A DNA stretch of 64,000 bases. Origin: Alphaproteobacteria bacterium. GTDB lineage: Bacteria > Pseudomonadota > Alphaproteobacteria > Acetobacterales > Acetobacteraceae. Below the pieces are notes generated by a model. The model saw nothing but the letters and a program-made list of their open reading frames with translations, was not told the origin of the DNA and ran no database searches. The stretch lies in contig JADZEB010000022.1 in NCBI GenBank assembly GCA_020850755.1, forward strand, positions 62,001-126,000, given 5' to 3'. A program made the position numbers and the translations under genes. Positions 55,890 to 64,000 of the stretch are shown piece by piece; position 1 is the stretch's first letter; each line of letters opens with the position of its first letter.

Positions 55890-56684
55890 CTAGCGCGCGG
55901 TCCAGCCGCCATCGACCGACAGGCCGGCGCCGGTGATGGAGCGCGCCTCCTCGCGGCAGAGATAGAGCGCCATCGCCGCGACTTCCTCCACCGTGACGAA
56001 GCGCCCGATCGGCTGGGGGAACAGGATGAAGCGCCTCGCCGCTTCCTCCTCGCTGACGCCATGCTGGCTGGCGAGATCCTTGACCTGCTTCACGGCCAGC
56101 GGCGTCTCGACGAAACCGGGGCAGATCGCATTGCAGGTGATGCCGCTGCCGGCGGTTTCAAGCGCCACCACCTTGGTGATGCCCATCACGCCATGCTTGG
56201 CCGCGACATAGGCGACCTTGTTGGGCGAGGCCACCAGCCCGTGCGCCGAGGCGATGTTGATGATCCGCCCCCACTCGCGCGAACGCATGCCGGGCAGCGC
56301 GGCGCGGATGGTGTGGAAGGTCGCGGACAGGTTGACGGCGATGATCTGGTCCCAGCGCTCGGGCGGGAAATGCTCGACCGCGGATACGAACTGCACGCCG
56401 GCATTGTTGACCAGGATATCGACGCGGCCCCAGGCCATTTCCGCCTCGCGCACGATCTGCTCGGCCTGCCCGGGCTTGCCCATGTCGGCGGCCGAATAGC
56501 GCAGCTCGGTGCGGTGATGGGCCTCCAGGCTCTGGCGCACCGCCTCGATCACGCCCGGCTCGCCGAAGCCGTTGAGCATGACCCTGGCCCCCGCCCCGGC
56601 AAGCGCGCCGGCAATCGCCAGCCCGATGCCGCTGGTCGAGCCGGTCACCACCGCCACCTTGTCGGCCAGGAAACGTTCCGCCAT
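55890..56684 (-). CDS. 3-hydroxybutyrate dehydrogenase (SDR family)
   Basis: A 264-residue short-chain dehydrogenase. NAD-binding VVTGSTSGIGLAIAGALA, the NNAGVQFVSAVEHFPPERWD block, catalytic Ser in IINIASAHGLVASPNKVAYV with Tyr and Lys in YVAAKHGVMG, and VETPLAVKQVKDLASQHGVS, which is characteristic of D-3-hydroxybutyrate dehydrogenase. It interconverts 3-hydroxybutyrate and acetoacetate in ketone or PHB turnover. Start ATG at 56684 has GGGGAGG upstream. Confidence 0.94.
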   Translation of the reverse strand: MAERFLADKVAVVTGSTSGIGLAIAGALAGAGARVMLNGFGEPGVIEAVRQSLEAHHRTELRYSAADMGKPGQAEQIVREAEMAWGRVDILVNNAGVQFVSAVEHFPPERWDQIIAVNLSATFHTIRAALPGMRSREWGRIINIASAHGLVASPNKVAYVAAKHGVMGITKVVALETAGSGITCNAICPGFVETPLAVKQVKDLASQHGVSEEEAARRFILFPQPIGRFVTVEEVAAMALYLCREEARSITGAGLSVDGGWTAR

Positions 56685-56748
56685 CGGTTCCTCCCCGGGA
56701 ATGGCGCCTGATTCACGGACCGACGCTAGGCCATTCCACCGGCCCGCA

Positions 56749-58203
56749 TCAACCGAAGCGGCGCAGGAAGCGCACCAGGCCCTTGGTCCGCTCGGAGAAC
56801 AGCCGCGAGACGAAGAACTGCCCGGCGGCGCGCTTGCCCACCTCGGCGAAGGTGGGATAGGGCACGACCATGCCGGCCAGTGTGGCGAGCTTGACCCGCG
56901 CGACAATCGCCAGCGACCAGGCATTGATCATCTCGCCCGCGCGCGGCCCGAGGATGCCCGCGCCGAGCACGCGGCCCTTGCGCGTGGCCACCACCTTGAT
57001 CAGCCCGTGCGTCTCGCGCTCGGCAATGGCGCGATCATTCTCGTGGAAGGGCCAGCGCAGGATGGTGAGGTCGGCATGCCCGGCCGCCCGCGCCTCGGCT
57101 TCCGTCAGGCCGGTCTGGGCGAGTTCCGGCGCGGTGTAGGTGACGCGCGGCAGGGCGCCGTAATCGACCTTCGCCGGCAGCCGGAACAGGGCCGAGCGCA
57201 CGACGATGCCGGCATGGTAGTTGGCGACATGGGTGAACTGGCGCGGCCCGATCCCTTGGACGTCGGCGATGTCGCCGATCGCATAGCAGCGCCGGTTGGA
57301 GACGCTGCGCAGGCCGCGATCGGTGACGATGCCGAGCTTCGATGCGCTCACGCCCGCCGCGTCGAGCCCGAGCCCCTCCAGGTTCGGCACCCGCCCGGCG
57401 GCGACCAGCAGGTGGCTGGCGGTGATGGTTTCTGGCGCGCCGTCGGCTTCGGCCGCGGCCAGCGTCACGGCGATGCCGCCTTCCGCCTCTGCCACGCGCT
57501 CGATCCTGGCATTCTCGACCAGACGGATGCCGGCGCCCGCGAGCGTCTGGCGCAGGCCATCGACCAGCTCGGCATCCTCGCGCGCGGCGATCGGGCCGGC
57601 ATCGATCACGGTCACCTCGGCGCCGAGATCGCGATGCGCCTGCGCCATCTCGAGCCCGATCGGCCCGCCGCCGATGATGACCAGGTGGCGCGGCAGGACG
57701 GTATTCTCCCACAGCGTCTCGTTGGTGAGGTAGGGCACGTCCTGAAGGCCCGGGATCGGCGGCAGGCCCGCCCGCCCGCCGGCGGCGATGATGAAGCGGC
57801 GCGCCCTGATCTCGTCCCCGTTCACCGCGACGCGGTCGGGGCCGGTGAAGCGCGCCGCGCCCTTGATGACGGTGGCGCCGAGCGCGGTGAAGCGCTCTTC
57901 GCTGTCGTTCGGCGCGATCGCGGCGATGGCATCGTGGACATGGCGATGGACGGCGGCGAAATCGACCGCGGGCGCGGCGGCGGCGCCGATGCCGAAGCGG
58001 CCGGCTGCGCGCATGCCGGCGGCGGCGTGGCCGGCGGCGAGTATCGCCTTCGAGGGCACGCAGCCATGGTTCAGGCAGTCCCCGCCCATGCGCCCCTTCT
58101 CGACCAGCACCGTCGGCACCCCGAGTTGTGCCGCCACCGCCGCCACCGACAGGCCGCCCGCGCCCGCGCCGATGATGCAAAGGTCTGTCTCGATCGCAGC
58201 CAT
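56749..58203 (-). CDS. FAD-dependent pyridine-nucleotide disulfide oxidoreductase (MerA/Lpd-like)
   Basis: A 484-residue flavoprotein. FAD-binding IIGAGAGGLSVAAVAAQLG, the redox-active pair GGDCLNHGCVPSKA, NAD-binding VIIGGGPIGLEMAQAHRDLG, the second FAD motif CYAIGDIAD, and a dimerisation domain with VPYPTFAEVGKRAAG (instead of the catalytic HPTxxE of Lpd) at the C-terminus. It lacks the N-terminal metal-binding domain and the C-terminal Cys pair of mercuric reductase. It follows a VTT-domain membrane protein gene by 34 nt, a pairing also found in other bacteria; substrate unknown. Confidence 0.93.
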   Translation of the reverse strand: MAAIETDLCIIGAGAGGLSVAAVAAQLGVPTVLVEKGRMGGDCLNHGCVPSKAILAAGHAAAGMRAAGRFGIGAAAAPAVDFAAVHRHVHDAIAAIAPNDSEERFTALGATVIKGAARFTGPDRVAVNGDEIRARRFIIAAGGRAGLPPIPGLQDVPYLTNETLWENTVLPRHLVIIGGGPIGLEMAQAHRDLGAEVTVIDAGPIAAREDAELVDGLRQTLAGAGIRLVENARIERVAEAEGGIAVTLAAAEADGAPETITASHLLVAAGRVPNLEGLGLDAAGVSASKLGIVTDRGLRSVSNRRCYAIGDIADVQGIGPRQFTHVANYHAGIVVRSALFRLPAKVDYGALPRVTYTAPELAQTGLTEAEARAAGHADLTILRWPFHENDRAIAERETHGLIKVVATRKGRVLGAGILGPRAGEMINAWSLAIVARVKLATLAGMVVPYPTFAEVGKRAAGQFFVSRLFSERTKGLVRFLRRFG

Positions 58204-58237
58204 GCCGCGCCTCTCCCCGTCGCCCGGAACGAAATGG

Positions 58238-59020
58238 TCAGTTGCCGCCCCGGTCGCGCCGCGCCCGGAAGCGGCGCAGCGCGACCGGCAGCAGCGCCAG
58301 CGCGGCCAGGCCGAGCAGCGGGCCGAGCACCTGGGCAGAGAAGATGATCGAGGTGTCGGGCCGGCCGCCTGCGGCCAGAACCTCGCCCAACCCGGCGCCA
58401 ATCCCGGCGAAGATGAAGGTCGCCGGCACGATGCCGATCGCGGTCGCCGCCGCATAGGGCGCAAGGCGCATCCCCACCAGCGCCGGGGCCAGGTTCACCA
58501 GCCAGAACGGGAAGGCCGGCACGAGGCGCAGCACCAGCAGATAGGAGAAGCCGTCGCGCTCCAGCCCCAGGCGGATGCGATCGAGCGCGCCGCCGGCCTT
58601 TCGCGCCAGCGTCTCGGCGAGCGCATAGCGGGCGGCCAGGAACACCAGCACCGCGCCGATGGTGGCGCCGGCCACCGCGATCGCGCCGCCAAGCCAGGTG
58701 CCGAACAGCAGGCCGGCCCCGAGCGTGAGGAACACGCCGCCCGGCAGCGACAGCGCAACGGCCAGCGCATAGACGCCGAGATAGAGGAACGGGGCGAGCA
58801 ACGGGTAGGACGCCACCCAGGCGGCCAGGCGGGCATGGTTCGCGGCCAGCGCCTCGGCGCTCAGGTGCCGGTGCAGGCCGAGCAGATAGGCCACCAGCAC
58901 CGCCGCGCCCAGCACCAGCAGCGGCCACAGCCGGCGCAAGCCGCCCGCGGGCGCCTTGGTGGCGGGGGCGTCGGCGCCGTCTCGGTCGCGCGGGGCAGGG
59001 GGAACCATCGGCTGCACCAT
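58238..59020 (-). CDS. TVP38/TMEM64 (VTT/DedA-like) membrane protein
   Basis: A 260-residue membrane protein. The VTT core is clear: LYLGVYALAVALSLPGGVFL, TLGAGLLFGTWLGGAIAVAG, ATIGAVLVFLAARYAL, and the conserved LRLVPAFPFWLVNLAPALVG followed by FIFAGIGAGLGEVL. VTT proteins are linked to lipid scrambling or transport. The N-terminus is hydrophilic and the start uncertain between 59020 and 59008. It begins the pair with the disulfide oxidoreductase. Confidence 0.9.
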   Translation of the reverse strand: MVQPMVPPAPRDRDGADAPATKAPAGGLRRLWPLLVLGAAVLVAYLLGLHRHLSAEALAANHARLAAWVASYPLLAPFLYLGVYALAVALSLPGGVFLTLGAGLLFGTWLGGAIAVAGATIGAVLVFLAARYALAETLARKAGGALDRIRLGLERDGFSYLLVLRLVPAFPFWLVNLAPALVGMRLAPYAAATAIGIVPATFIFAGIGAGLGEVLAAGGRPDTSIIFSAQVLGPLLGLAALALLPVALRRFRARRDRGGN

Positions 59021-59661
59021 TGGCCAGGGCCTCGCAGGTGGCGGGTCGCACGCGTCGGTGCGCCGGACCGGGGGGGACAAATCGATCGCCGCCGCCCGGT
59101 ACCCGCGGCCCGGACCATAAGCGACCATCGACGCGCCACCATAGGGTTCCCGCCGCCGTGACGATCATAACAGGGTCGTGACGTCACCGCCCCGTGATCG
59201 GGGAAGCGGGCGGGCAGACCTGGCCGGGGTCACGGACCGGCCGATGCGCCGGCAGGCGGCCGCCGGGTCGGCCCCGGCCCGGCCCGCTTCCCGGCGCGCC
59301 AGGGTCGCGGCGCCAGGGTCGCGGCGCCACCGCCCCGTGATCGGGGCAGCGGGCGGCGATCCCTGAACCGCCGCACTGCGCCGACGGACGCCCAGCGATC
59401 CGGCGCCGGTTACCGCAACGCCTCGGGCGATCGTGAGCCTGCGCGGCCAATGGAGGCAGCGGATGGCGGCAAAGCGTGGCGGCAGATCCCGGCGGCACCA
59501 TGCCAACCCGGCCCGCCCGGGGCGGGCCGCGGTTGACTCGCGCGCCCCCGGACCATATACAACCGCCCCGAACCGGGACCTGCAGGGCGTGGCCTTTGCC
59601 ACCCGCCTGCCGGTCCTTCCCTATTCGTCGATCCCATCGCCCGTGGGCAGGAGCTTGAATC
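59021..59661. other. Intergenic region upstream of rpmH with short repeats
   Basis: About 640 nt between divergent genes, without a supportable ORF. A segment CACCGCCCCGTGATCGGGG with flanking AGCGGGCGG occurs twice (59185-59213 and 59328-59356), each able to form a CCCCGTGATCGGGG stem. A 14-bp tandem CGCCAGGGTCGCGG lies at 59297-59310 and 59311-59324. The rpmH promoter is at the right end. I saw no DnaA boxes. Confidence 0.65.
59533..59561 (+). promoter_or_regulatory. Sigma-70 promoter of the rpmH operon
   Basis: -35 TTGACT (59533-59538), exactly 17 nt of spacer, -10 TATACA (59556-59561). Both hexamers match consensus at five of six positions, the best promoter in the window. It leaves a leader of about 95 nt before rpmH. 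Confidence 0.8.
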
Positions 59662-59796
59662 GTGAAGCGCCCCTATCAACCGAGCCGGCTGGTCCGCAAG
59701 CGCCGCCATGGTTTCCGTGCGCGCAGCGCCTCGGTCGGCGGCCGCCGCGTCCTCCAGGCCCGCCGCGCCAAGGGCCGCAAGCGCCTCTCCGCCTGA
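59662..59796 (+). CDS. rpmH: 50S ribosomal protein L34
   Basis: A 44-residue basic protein starting with [23 protein letters not shown] with the initiator read as Met, then [20 protein letters not shown] and a terminal RLSA. The L34 signature KR-x-RxHGF-R is intact. AGGAG stands nine nt upstream of the start. It opens the conserved rpmH-rnpA-yidD-yidC run. Confidence 0.97.
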   Translation: MKRPYQPSRLVRKRRHGFRARSASVGGRRVLQARRAKGRKRLSA

Positions 59797-60221
59797 GCGG
59801 ACCGGAGCCCAGGCCGGGACGGCCCGCCCGGCCGGAGCGGCTGCGCCAGCGCGCCGAGTTCCTGCGTGTTGCCGGCCGCGGCCAGAAGGCCGTGCAGCCG
59901 GGGCTTGTGCTGCAGGGCCTGCGCCACCGGCCGGCGGACGCCACGCCCGATCGGCCGATGGCAGGGCTTCGGATCGGTTTCACCGTCACGCGCAAGGTGG
60001 GATCGGCGGTGGTGCGCAATCGCGCGCGGCGGCGGCTGCGCGCGGCATTGGAGGCGGTGTTGAAGGACGCCATGCCGCAGGGTTGGGATCTGGTGCTGGT
60101 GGCCCGGGCCGAGACGCCGCGCCGCCCCTTCGCCCTGCTGGTCGAGGATCTGCGCCGCGCCCTTGGCCGCCTCGGCGCCCTGGCTGCCCCCGCGCCGGCA
60201 TCCGACGGCGCGCGCACATGA
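59793..60221 (+). CDS. rnpA: Ribonuclease P protein component
   Basis: The conserved core runs from [18 protein letters not shown] through [20 protein letters not shown] (the RNR motif) to [18 protein letters not shown]. The start is unclear: between the rpmH stop and the core there is no ATG, GTG or TTG in frame. I give the CTG at 59793, which overlaps the rpmH stop as CTGA (142 residues); a CTG at 59841 is another option. The frame is also open back through all of rpmH to a GTG at 59643, as in the nested rpmH/rnpA genes of Thermus. RnpA is the protein cofactor that helps RNase P trim tRNA 5' ends. Its stop overlaps yidD as ATGA. Confidence 0.85.
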   Translation: MSGPEPRPGRPARPERLRQRAEFLRVAGRGQKAVQPGLVLQGLRHRPADATPDRPMAGLRIGFTVTRKVGSAVVRNRARRRLRAALEAVLKDAMPQGWDLVLVARAETPRRPFALLVEDLRRALGRLGALAAPAPASDGART

Positions 60222-60583
60222 CGCCGCCCGCCCCGACACCGATGACCGCGCCGCTGCCGCCCACCGCGCCGCGGCGCGCGCCACTGCTGCGCCTGTTCGT
60301 GCGCGGCTACCAACTGACGATCCGCCCAATCATCGGTCCCAATTGCCGCTTCCTGCCGAGCTGCTCCGACTATGCGATCGAGGCGCTCGGCACGCATGGC
60401 GCGCTGCGCGGCTCCTGGCTGGCCGCGCGCCGCATCCTGCGCTGCAACCCCTGGTGCGCGTGCGGCTACGATCCGGTGCCGCCGGCCGGCGGCGCGCTGC
60501 GCTGCGAGCCGGCCGGCCCCGCCGCCACTCCCACCCCGACCGATCCCGCCGGCGCGCCCGGCCCGCTGCGGAGCAGCCGATGA
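60218..60583 (+). CDS. yidD: Membrane protein insertion efficiency factor YidD
   Basis: A 121-residue protein. The YidD core is LRLFVRGYQLTIRPIIGPNC, RFLPSCSDYAIEALGTHGAL and RILRCNPWCACGYDPVP, with the conserved cysteines. An Ala/Pro-rich N-terminus and a low-complexity C-terminus flank it. It assists YidC-dependent insertion at the inner membrane. ATGA overlaps link it to rnpA on the left and yidC on the right. Confidence 0.95.
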   Translation: MTPPAPTPMTAPLPPTAPRRAPLLRLFVRGYQLTIRPIIGPNCRFLPSCSDYAIEALGTHGALRGSWLAARRILRCNPWCACGYDPVPPAGGALRCEPAGPAATPTPTDPAGAPGPLRSSR

Positions 60584-62451
60584 TCGACCAAAGGCGGCTT
60601 CTGGCGGCGATCATCGCCTCGCTCGTCATCCTGCTCACCTTCGACTACTTCTTCGAGCGGCCGAAGCGCGAGGCGCTGCGCGAGCAGCAGGCGCAGGAGC
60701 AGGTGCTGCGCGAAGAACAGGAGCGCGCGGCGGCCGAACGCGCACGCGCCGAGGGGCCGGCCCAGGGCCCGACCGCCGATTCCCCTGCCGCCTCCCCTGC
60801 CGCCTCCCCTGCCGCCACGGCCGGCGCCGCCCCCGGCCAGGTGGCGACTGCCGCACCCGGCGCGGCCACACCGGAGACCGGCCCTGCCACGGCCGCAGCA
60901 CCCGCCAGCCTGCGCGTGCGGGTGGAAACCCCGCGCCTGCGCGGCAGCATCAACCTGGTCGGCGCGCGCATCGACGACATCGTGATGCGCGACTATCGCG
61001 AGACCGTCGATCCCACATCGCCCGCCGTGCGCCTTTTCTCCCCGCGCGGGAGCGAGCGTCCCTTCTTCGCCCAGTTCGGCTGGACCGTGCGCCCCGCCGC
61101 CGCCGGCCAGCCCGCCGTGCGCGTGCCCGGCGTCGATACCGTCTGGCAGACCTCCTCGACCGCGCTGACGCCGGGCCGGCCGGTGACGCTGTCCTGGGAC
61201 AATGGTCAGGGCCAGCTGTTCCAACTCGTCTTCTCGATCGACGAGAACTATATGTTCACGGTCGAGCAGCGCGTCACCAACGGCGCCGACGGCACCGTGG
61301 TGGTAGTGCCCTGGAGCCGCATCCGCCGCGAGCACACGCCCGCCACCTCGGGCTATGTCGTGCTGCACGAGGGCTTCGTCGGCGTTCTCGATGGCCGCCT
61401 GCGCGAGACCACCTACAAGAGCGCCAAGGACGATGCCGCCAAGCGGCCCGGCCAGGCCGCGCTCGAGGTGGCAAGCCAGGGCGGCTGGCTCGGCTTCACC
61501 GATACCTACTGGCTTGCCGCCATCCTGCCGGTGCAGAACCAGCAGGTGCAGGCCGCCTTCCGCTATCTGCCCGAGAACGGCGCCGACCGCTACCAGGTCG
61601 ACTATCTCTCCCCGCCGCAGGAGGCGCGCACCGGCCAGGTCAGCCTGGCGCGGTCCCACCTGTTCGCCGGCGCCAAGGAAGTCTCTCTGCTCGACCGCTA
61701 CGAGGCGCAGCTCGGCATCGGCAGCTTCGACAAGGCGGTGGATTTCGGCTGGTTCTACTTCATCACCAAGCCGATGTTCTACGTGCTGGAATTCCTGTTC
61801 CACATCCTCGGCAATTTCGGGCTGGCGATCCTGGTGCTGACGCTGCTGGTGAAGGGGCTGTTCTTCCCGCTCGCCAACAAGTCCTACCGGTCGATGAGCA
61901 AGATGAAGGCGCTCGCGCCCGAGATGGAGAAGCTCAAGCAGCGCTTCGAGAACGACCGCGCCATGCTCCAACAGGAGATGATGGCGCTCTACAAGCGCGA
62001 GGGCGTGAACCCGCTCTCGGGCTGCCTGCCGATGATCATCCAGATCCCGGTCTTCTTCGCGCTGTACAAGGTGCTGCTGGTTTCGATCGAGATGCGGCAT
62101 GCACCCTTCTTCGGCTGGATCCTCGACCTCACGGCGCAGGACCCGACCAACATATTCACCCTGTTCGGATTGATCCCGTTCGACCCGACCGTGATCCCGA
62201 TGATCGGTCCGTTCCTGCATCTCGGCATCTGGCCGCTGATCATGGGCGTGACGATGTGGTTGCAGCAGAGCCTGAACCCCGCCCCGCCCGATCCGACCCA
62301 GGCCAAGGTGTTCGCGCTGATGCCGTTCATCTTCACCTTCATGCTGGCGAGCTTCCCGGCGGGGCTGGTGATCTACTGGGCATGGAACAACCTGCTCTCG
62401 ATCGCGCAGCAGCGCTGGATCATGTACCGCATGGGTGTCAAACCGACATGA
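60580..62451 (+). CDS. yidC: Membrane protein insertase YidC
   Basis: A 623-residue insertase. An N-terminal helix (LLAAIIASLVILLTFDYFFE), an Ala/Pro/Ser linker with an in-frame SPAA repeat, a periplasmic beta-supersandwich domain (residues about 105-370), then the conserved five-helix core: YFITKPMFYVLEFLFHILGN, the coiled cytoplasmic loop SMSKMKALAPEMEKLKQRFE, NPLSGCLPMIIQIPVFFALY and LMPFIFTFMLASFPAGLVIY. It inserts and folds inner-membrane proteins alone or with SecYEG. ATGA overlaps both neighbours. Confidence 0.98.
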   Translation: MIDQRRLLAAIIASLVILLTFDYFFERPKREALREQQAQEQVLREEQERAAAERARAEGPAQGPTADSPAASPAASPAATAGAAPGQVATAAPGAATPETGPATAAAPASLRVRVETPRLRGSINLVGARIDDIVMRDYRETVDPTSPAVRLFSPRGSERPFFAQFGWTVRPAAAGQPAVRVPGVDTVWQTSSTALTPGRPVTLSWDNGQGQLFQLVFSIDENYMFTVEQRVTNGADGTVVVVPWSRIRREHTPATSGYVVLHEGFVGVLDGRLRETTYKSAKDDAAKRPGQAALEVASQGGWLGFTDTYWLAAILPVQNQQVQAAFRYLPENGADRYQVDYLSPPQEARTGQVSLARSHLFAGAKEVSLLDRYEAQLGIGSFDKAVDFGWFYFITKPMFYVLEFLFHILGNFGLAILVLTLLVKGLFFPLANKSYRSMSKMKALAPEMEKLKQRFENDRAMLQQEMMALYKREGVNPLSGCLPMIIQIPVFFALYKVLLVSIEMRHAPFFGWILDLTAQDPTNIFTLFGLIPFDPTVIPMIGPFLHLGIWPLIMGVTMWLQQSLNPAPPDPTQAKVFALMPFIFTFMLASFPAGLVIYWAWNNLLSIAQQRWIMYRMGVKPT

Positions 62452-63167
62452 CCGCGCCGGCCCCTGCCGCCCCGCCGCGCGGCGGGCTGGCCGAGGCCCG
62501 GACCGAGGCCGAGCGCGCCCTCCTGATCGAGGCCGGACGGCTGCTGTTCGCCGCGCCTGCGCAGTTCTTCCATGCCGCGCAATCGACCGCCGGCCTGCCC
62601 GCGCCGGGCCTGCCGGAGGTGGCCTTCGCCGGGCGATCGAATGTCGGCAAGTCCTCGCTGCTCAATGCGCTCACCGGCCGCAAGGCGCTGGCGCGCGTCT
62701 CGGCAACGCCCGGGCGCACGCGCCAGCTCAACTTCTTCGATCTCGGCGGGCGGCTCGCGCTGGTGGACATGCCGGGCTACGGCTACGCCCAGGCGTCGAA
62801 AAGCCTGAAGGCCGACTGGCAGGGGCTGATGTTCGACTATCTGCGCAGAAGGCCCACGCTGGCGCGCGTCTGCCTGCTGCTGGACGCATCGCTGCCGCCC
62901 AAGCCGGTCGATCGCGCGGTGATGGACCTGCTCGATACCGCCGCCGTGTCCTTCCAGCTCGTGCTGACCAAGGCCGACCGCGTCAGGCCCGGCGCGCTGG
63001 CGGCGCGCCTGGCCGAGGCCCAGGCGCTGGCGCGCAGCTTCACTGCCGGCCATCCGCTGGTGCTGGCAACCTCGGCCGAGAAGGGGACCGGCATCGCCGA
63101 ACTGCGCGCCGAGCTGGCCGCGTTCGCCGCCCCGCCCGACCGCCAGGCGGACGCCCTGCCGGCTTGA
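62448..63167 (+). CDS. engB: Ribosome biogenesis GTPase EngB (YihA/YsxC)
   Basis: A 239-residue TRAFAC GTPase. G1 is FAGRSNVGKSSLLNAL, G2 region SATPGRTRQLNFF, G3 VDMPGYGYAQASKS, G4 LTKADRV and G5 TSAEKG. It helps assemble the 50S subunit. The first 30 residues are an Ala/Pro-rich extension. Its ATG overlaps the yidC stop as ATGA. A 108-nt gap with a CCCCGC/GCGGGG stem (63224-63241) separates it from argB. Confidence 0.97.
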   Translation: MTAPAPAAPPRGGLAEARTEAERALLIEAGRLLFAAPAQFFHAAQSTAGLPAPGLPEVAFAGRSNVGKSSLLNALTGRKALARVSATPGRTRQLNFFDLGGRLALVDMPGYGYAQASKSLKADWQGLMFDYLRRRPTLARVCLLLDASLPPKPVDRAVMDLLDTAAVSFQLVLTKADRVRPGALAARLAEAQALARSFTAGHPLVLATSAEKGTGIAELRAELAAFAAPPDRQADALPA

Positions 63168-63275
63168 CCGCGGGCGCGGCGCGCATCAAAACGGGGCGCG
63201 CCTGAGCCCCGCCACCCGGAACACCCCGCCACGACGCGGGGCGGCGCCAGACCAAAAGCGAACGGAGAGCCCACC

Positions 63276-64000
63276 ATGACCGAGGCGCGCAAGGCCGCCG
63301 AAACCCAGGCCCGGATCCTGTCCGAAGCGCTGCCCTATATGCGCCGCTATCATGGCGAGACCTTCGTCATCAAGTATGGCGGCCACGCCATGGGCGAGGA
63401 GCATCTGGCCGACCTGTTCGCGCGCGACATCGCGCTGCTCAAGCAGGTCGGCGTGAACCCGGTCATCGTGCATGGCGGGGGGCCGCAGATCTCGTCCATG
63501 CTGAAGCGGCTGAACGTGACCTCGACCTTCATCGACGGGCTGCGCGTGACCGATGCGGCCATGGTCGAGGTGGTGGAGATGGTGCTGGCCGGCACGCTCA
63601 ACAAGCAGATCGCGGCCGCGATATGCAAGGCGGGCGCGCTGGCGGTGGGCATCTCGGGCAAGGATGGCGGGCTGGTGCGCGCGCGCAAGCTCGCGCGCAC
63701 CAAGCGCGATCCCGACAGCAACATCGAGAAGGTGCTCGATCTCGGTTTCGTGGGCGAGCCCGAATTCATCGACCGGCGCGTGCTCGATGCGCTGTTCACC
63801 GCCGACATCATCCCGGTGATCGCGCCGGTGGGCATGGGCGCGGACGGGCAGACCTACAACATCAACGCCGACACGGTGGCCGGCGCGGTGGCGGCGGCGC
63901 TGAAGGCGACGCGTCTGCTGATGCTCACCGATGTCGCCGGCGTGCTCGACAAGGACAAGCAGCTCCTGCCCGAGCTTTCGCTCGCCGATGTCGATCGCCT
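63276..64000 (+). CDS. argB: Acetylglutamate kinase, 3' partial
   Basis: The frame starts [20 protein letters not shown] and runs off the right edge after 241 codons; full ArgB proteins are about 295 residues. Kinase motifs: [11 protein letters not shown] (phosphate loop), [45 protein letters not shown], and [20 protein letters not shown]. It phosphorylates N-acetylglutamate in arginine synthesis. GGAGAG is upstream of the start. It follows engB on the same strand. Confidence 0.97.
   Translation, partial: MTEARKAAETQARILSEALPYMRRYHGETFVIKYGGHAMGEEHLADLFARDIALLKQVGVNPVIVHGGGPQISSMLKRLNVTSTFIDGLRVTDAAMVEVVEMVLAGTLNKQIAAAICKAGALAVGISGKDGGLVRARKLARTKRDPDSNIEKVLDLGFVGEPEFIDRRVLDALFTADIIPVIAPVGMGADGQTYNINADTVAGAVAAALKATRLLMLTDVAGVLDKDKQLLPELSLADVDR

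Noticed and set aside
59021..59661. Possible replication origin near rpmH
   Set aside because: I see no DnaA boxes or AT-rich unwinding region, and dnaA and gyrB are absent. The short repeats here are GC-rich.

Overview
The window is about 64 kb of very GC-rich chromosome from an alphaproteobacterium, most likely Rhodospirillales and close to Acetobacteraceae. This rests on three things seen here: the gene order rpsP-rimM-trmD-rplS-leuC-leuD-leuB with ffh and a divergent dapF-mtaB-ftsY, the order rpmH-rnpA-yidD-yidC-engB-argB, and the many Bug/Tct-type and amidohydrolase genes. The assignment is inference; there is no 16S gene. Both ends cut a gene: a CoA-transferase on the left and argB on the right.

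Layout. 1-3058: two family III CoA-transferases around a hotdog thioesterase. 3173-5287: flagellar stator genes motA and motB. 5431-21669: a long catabolic and uptake block holding a PuuE-type allantoinase, an enolase-superfamily enzyme, an ATZ/TRZ-type amidohydrolase, an imidazolonepropionase, a Bug solute-binding protein, an M20 peptidase, two Rid-family proteins, a Dpp-type ABC importer (binding protein, two permeases, one fused double ATPase), a DUF1028 protein and an M28 peptidase. 21759-22916: an AT-rich AbiV/HEPN-like gene next to tRNA-Arg(ACG). 22990-33616: leucine biosynthesis, ribosomal and tRNA-modification genes, and both SRP GTPases. 33653-36763: a Nudix gene and two modules that pair a class 3 lipase without signal peptide with small exported four-cysteine proteins. 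36975-41755: a small Pro-rich ORF, pgk, gap, tkt. 42535-46626: TSUP permease, carbamoylase-type hydrolase, tctAB. 47112-59020: lipoprotein, DMT exporter, Fnr-type regulator with a divergent target, methyltransferases, DUF547 protein, histidine kinase, 3-hydroxybutyrate dehydrogenase, and a flavin disulfide reductase paired with a VTT membrane protein. 59533-64000: rpmH-rnpA-yidD-yidC-engB and argB, with a clear sigma-70 promoter in front.

How the genes work together. The catabolic block looks like a system for importing and hydrolysing amides, peptides or N-heterocycles, but no single pathway is complete. The ribosomal/SRP block and the yid block are compact operons with many ATGA stop/start overlaps.

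Most notable points: (1) two adjacent lipase plus exported small-protein modules (three small paralogues, all 83 residues, four cysteines at fixed positions), which look like a phospholipase effector-immunity locus; (2) an ffh gene whose P-loop lacks six residues (GSGK runs straight into LALRL), which should abolish GTPase function unless it is a sequence error; (3) an AbiV-like HEPN gene at a tRNA; (4) a family of about 120-130 bp palindromic repeats whose ends sit on CTAG at stop codons; (5) an rnpA frame without an ordinary start codon downstream of rpmH; (6) a consensus Fnr box in front of an uncharacterised gene.
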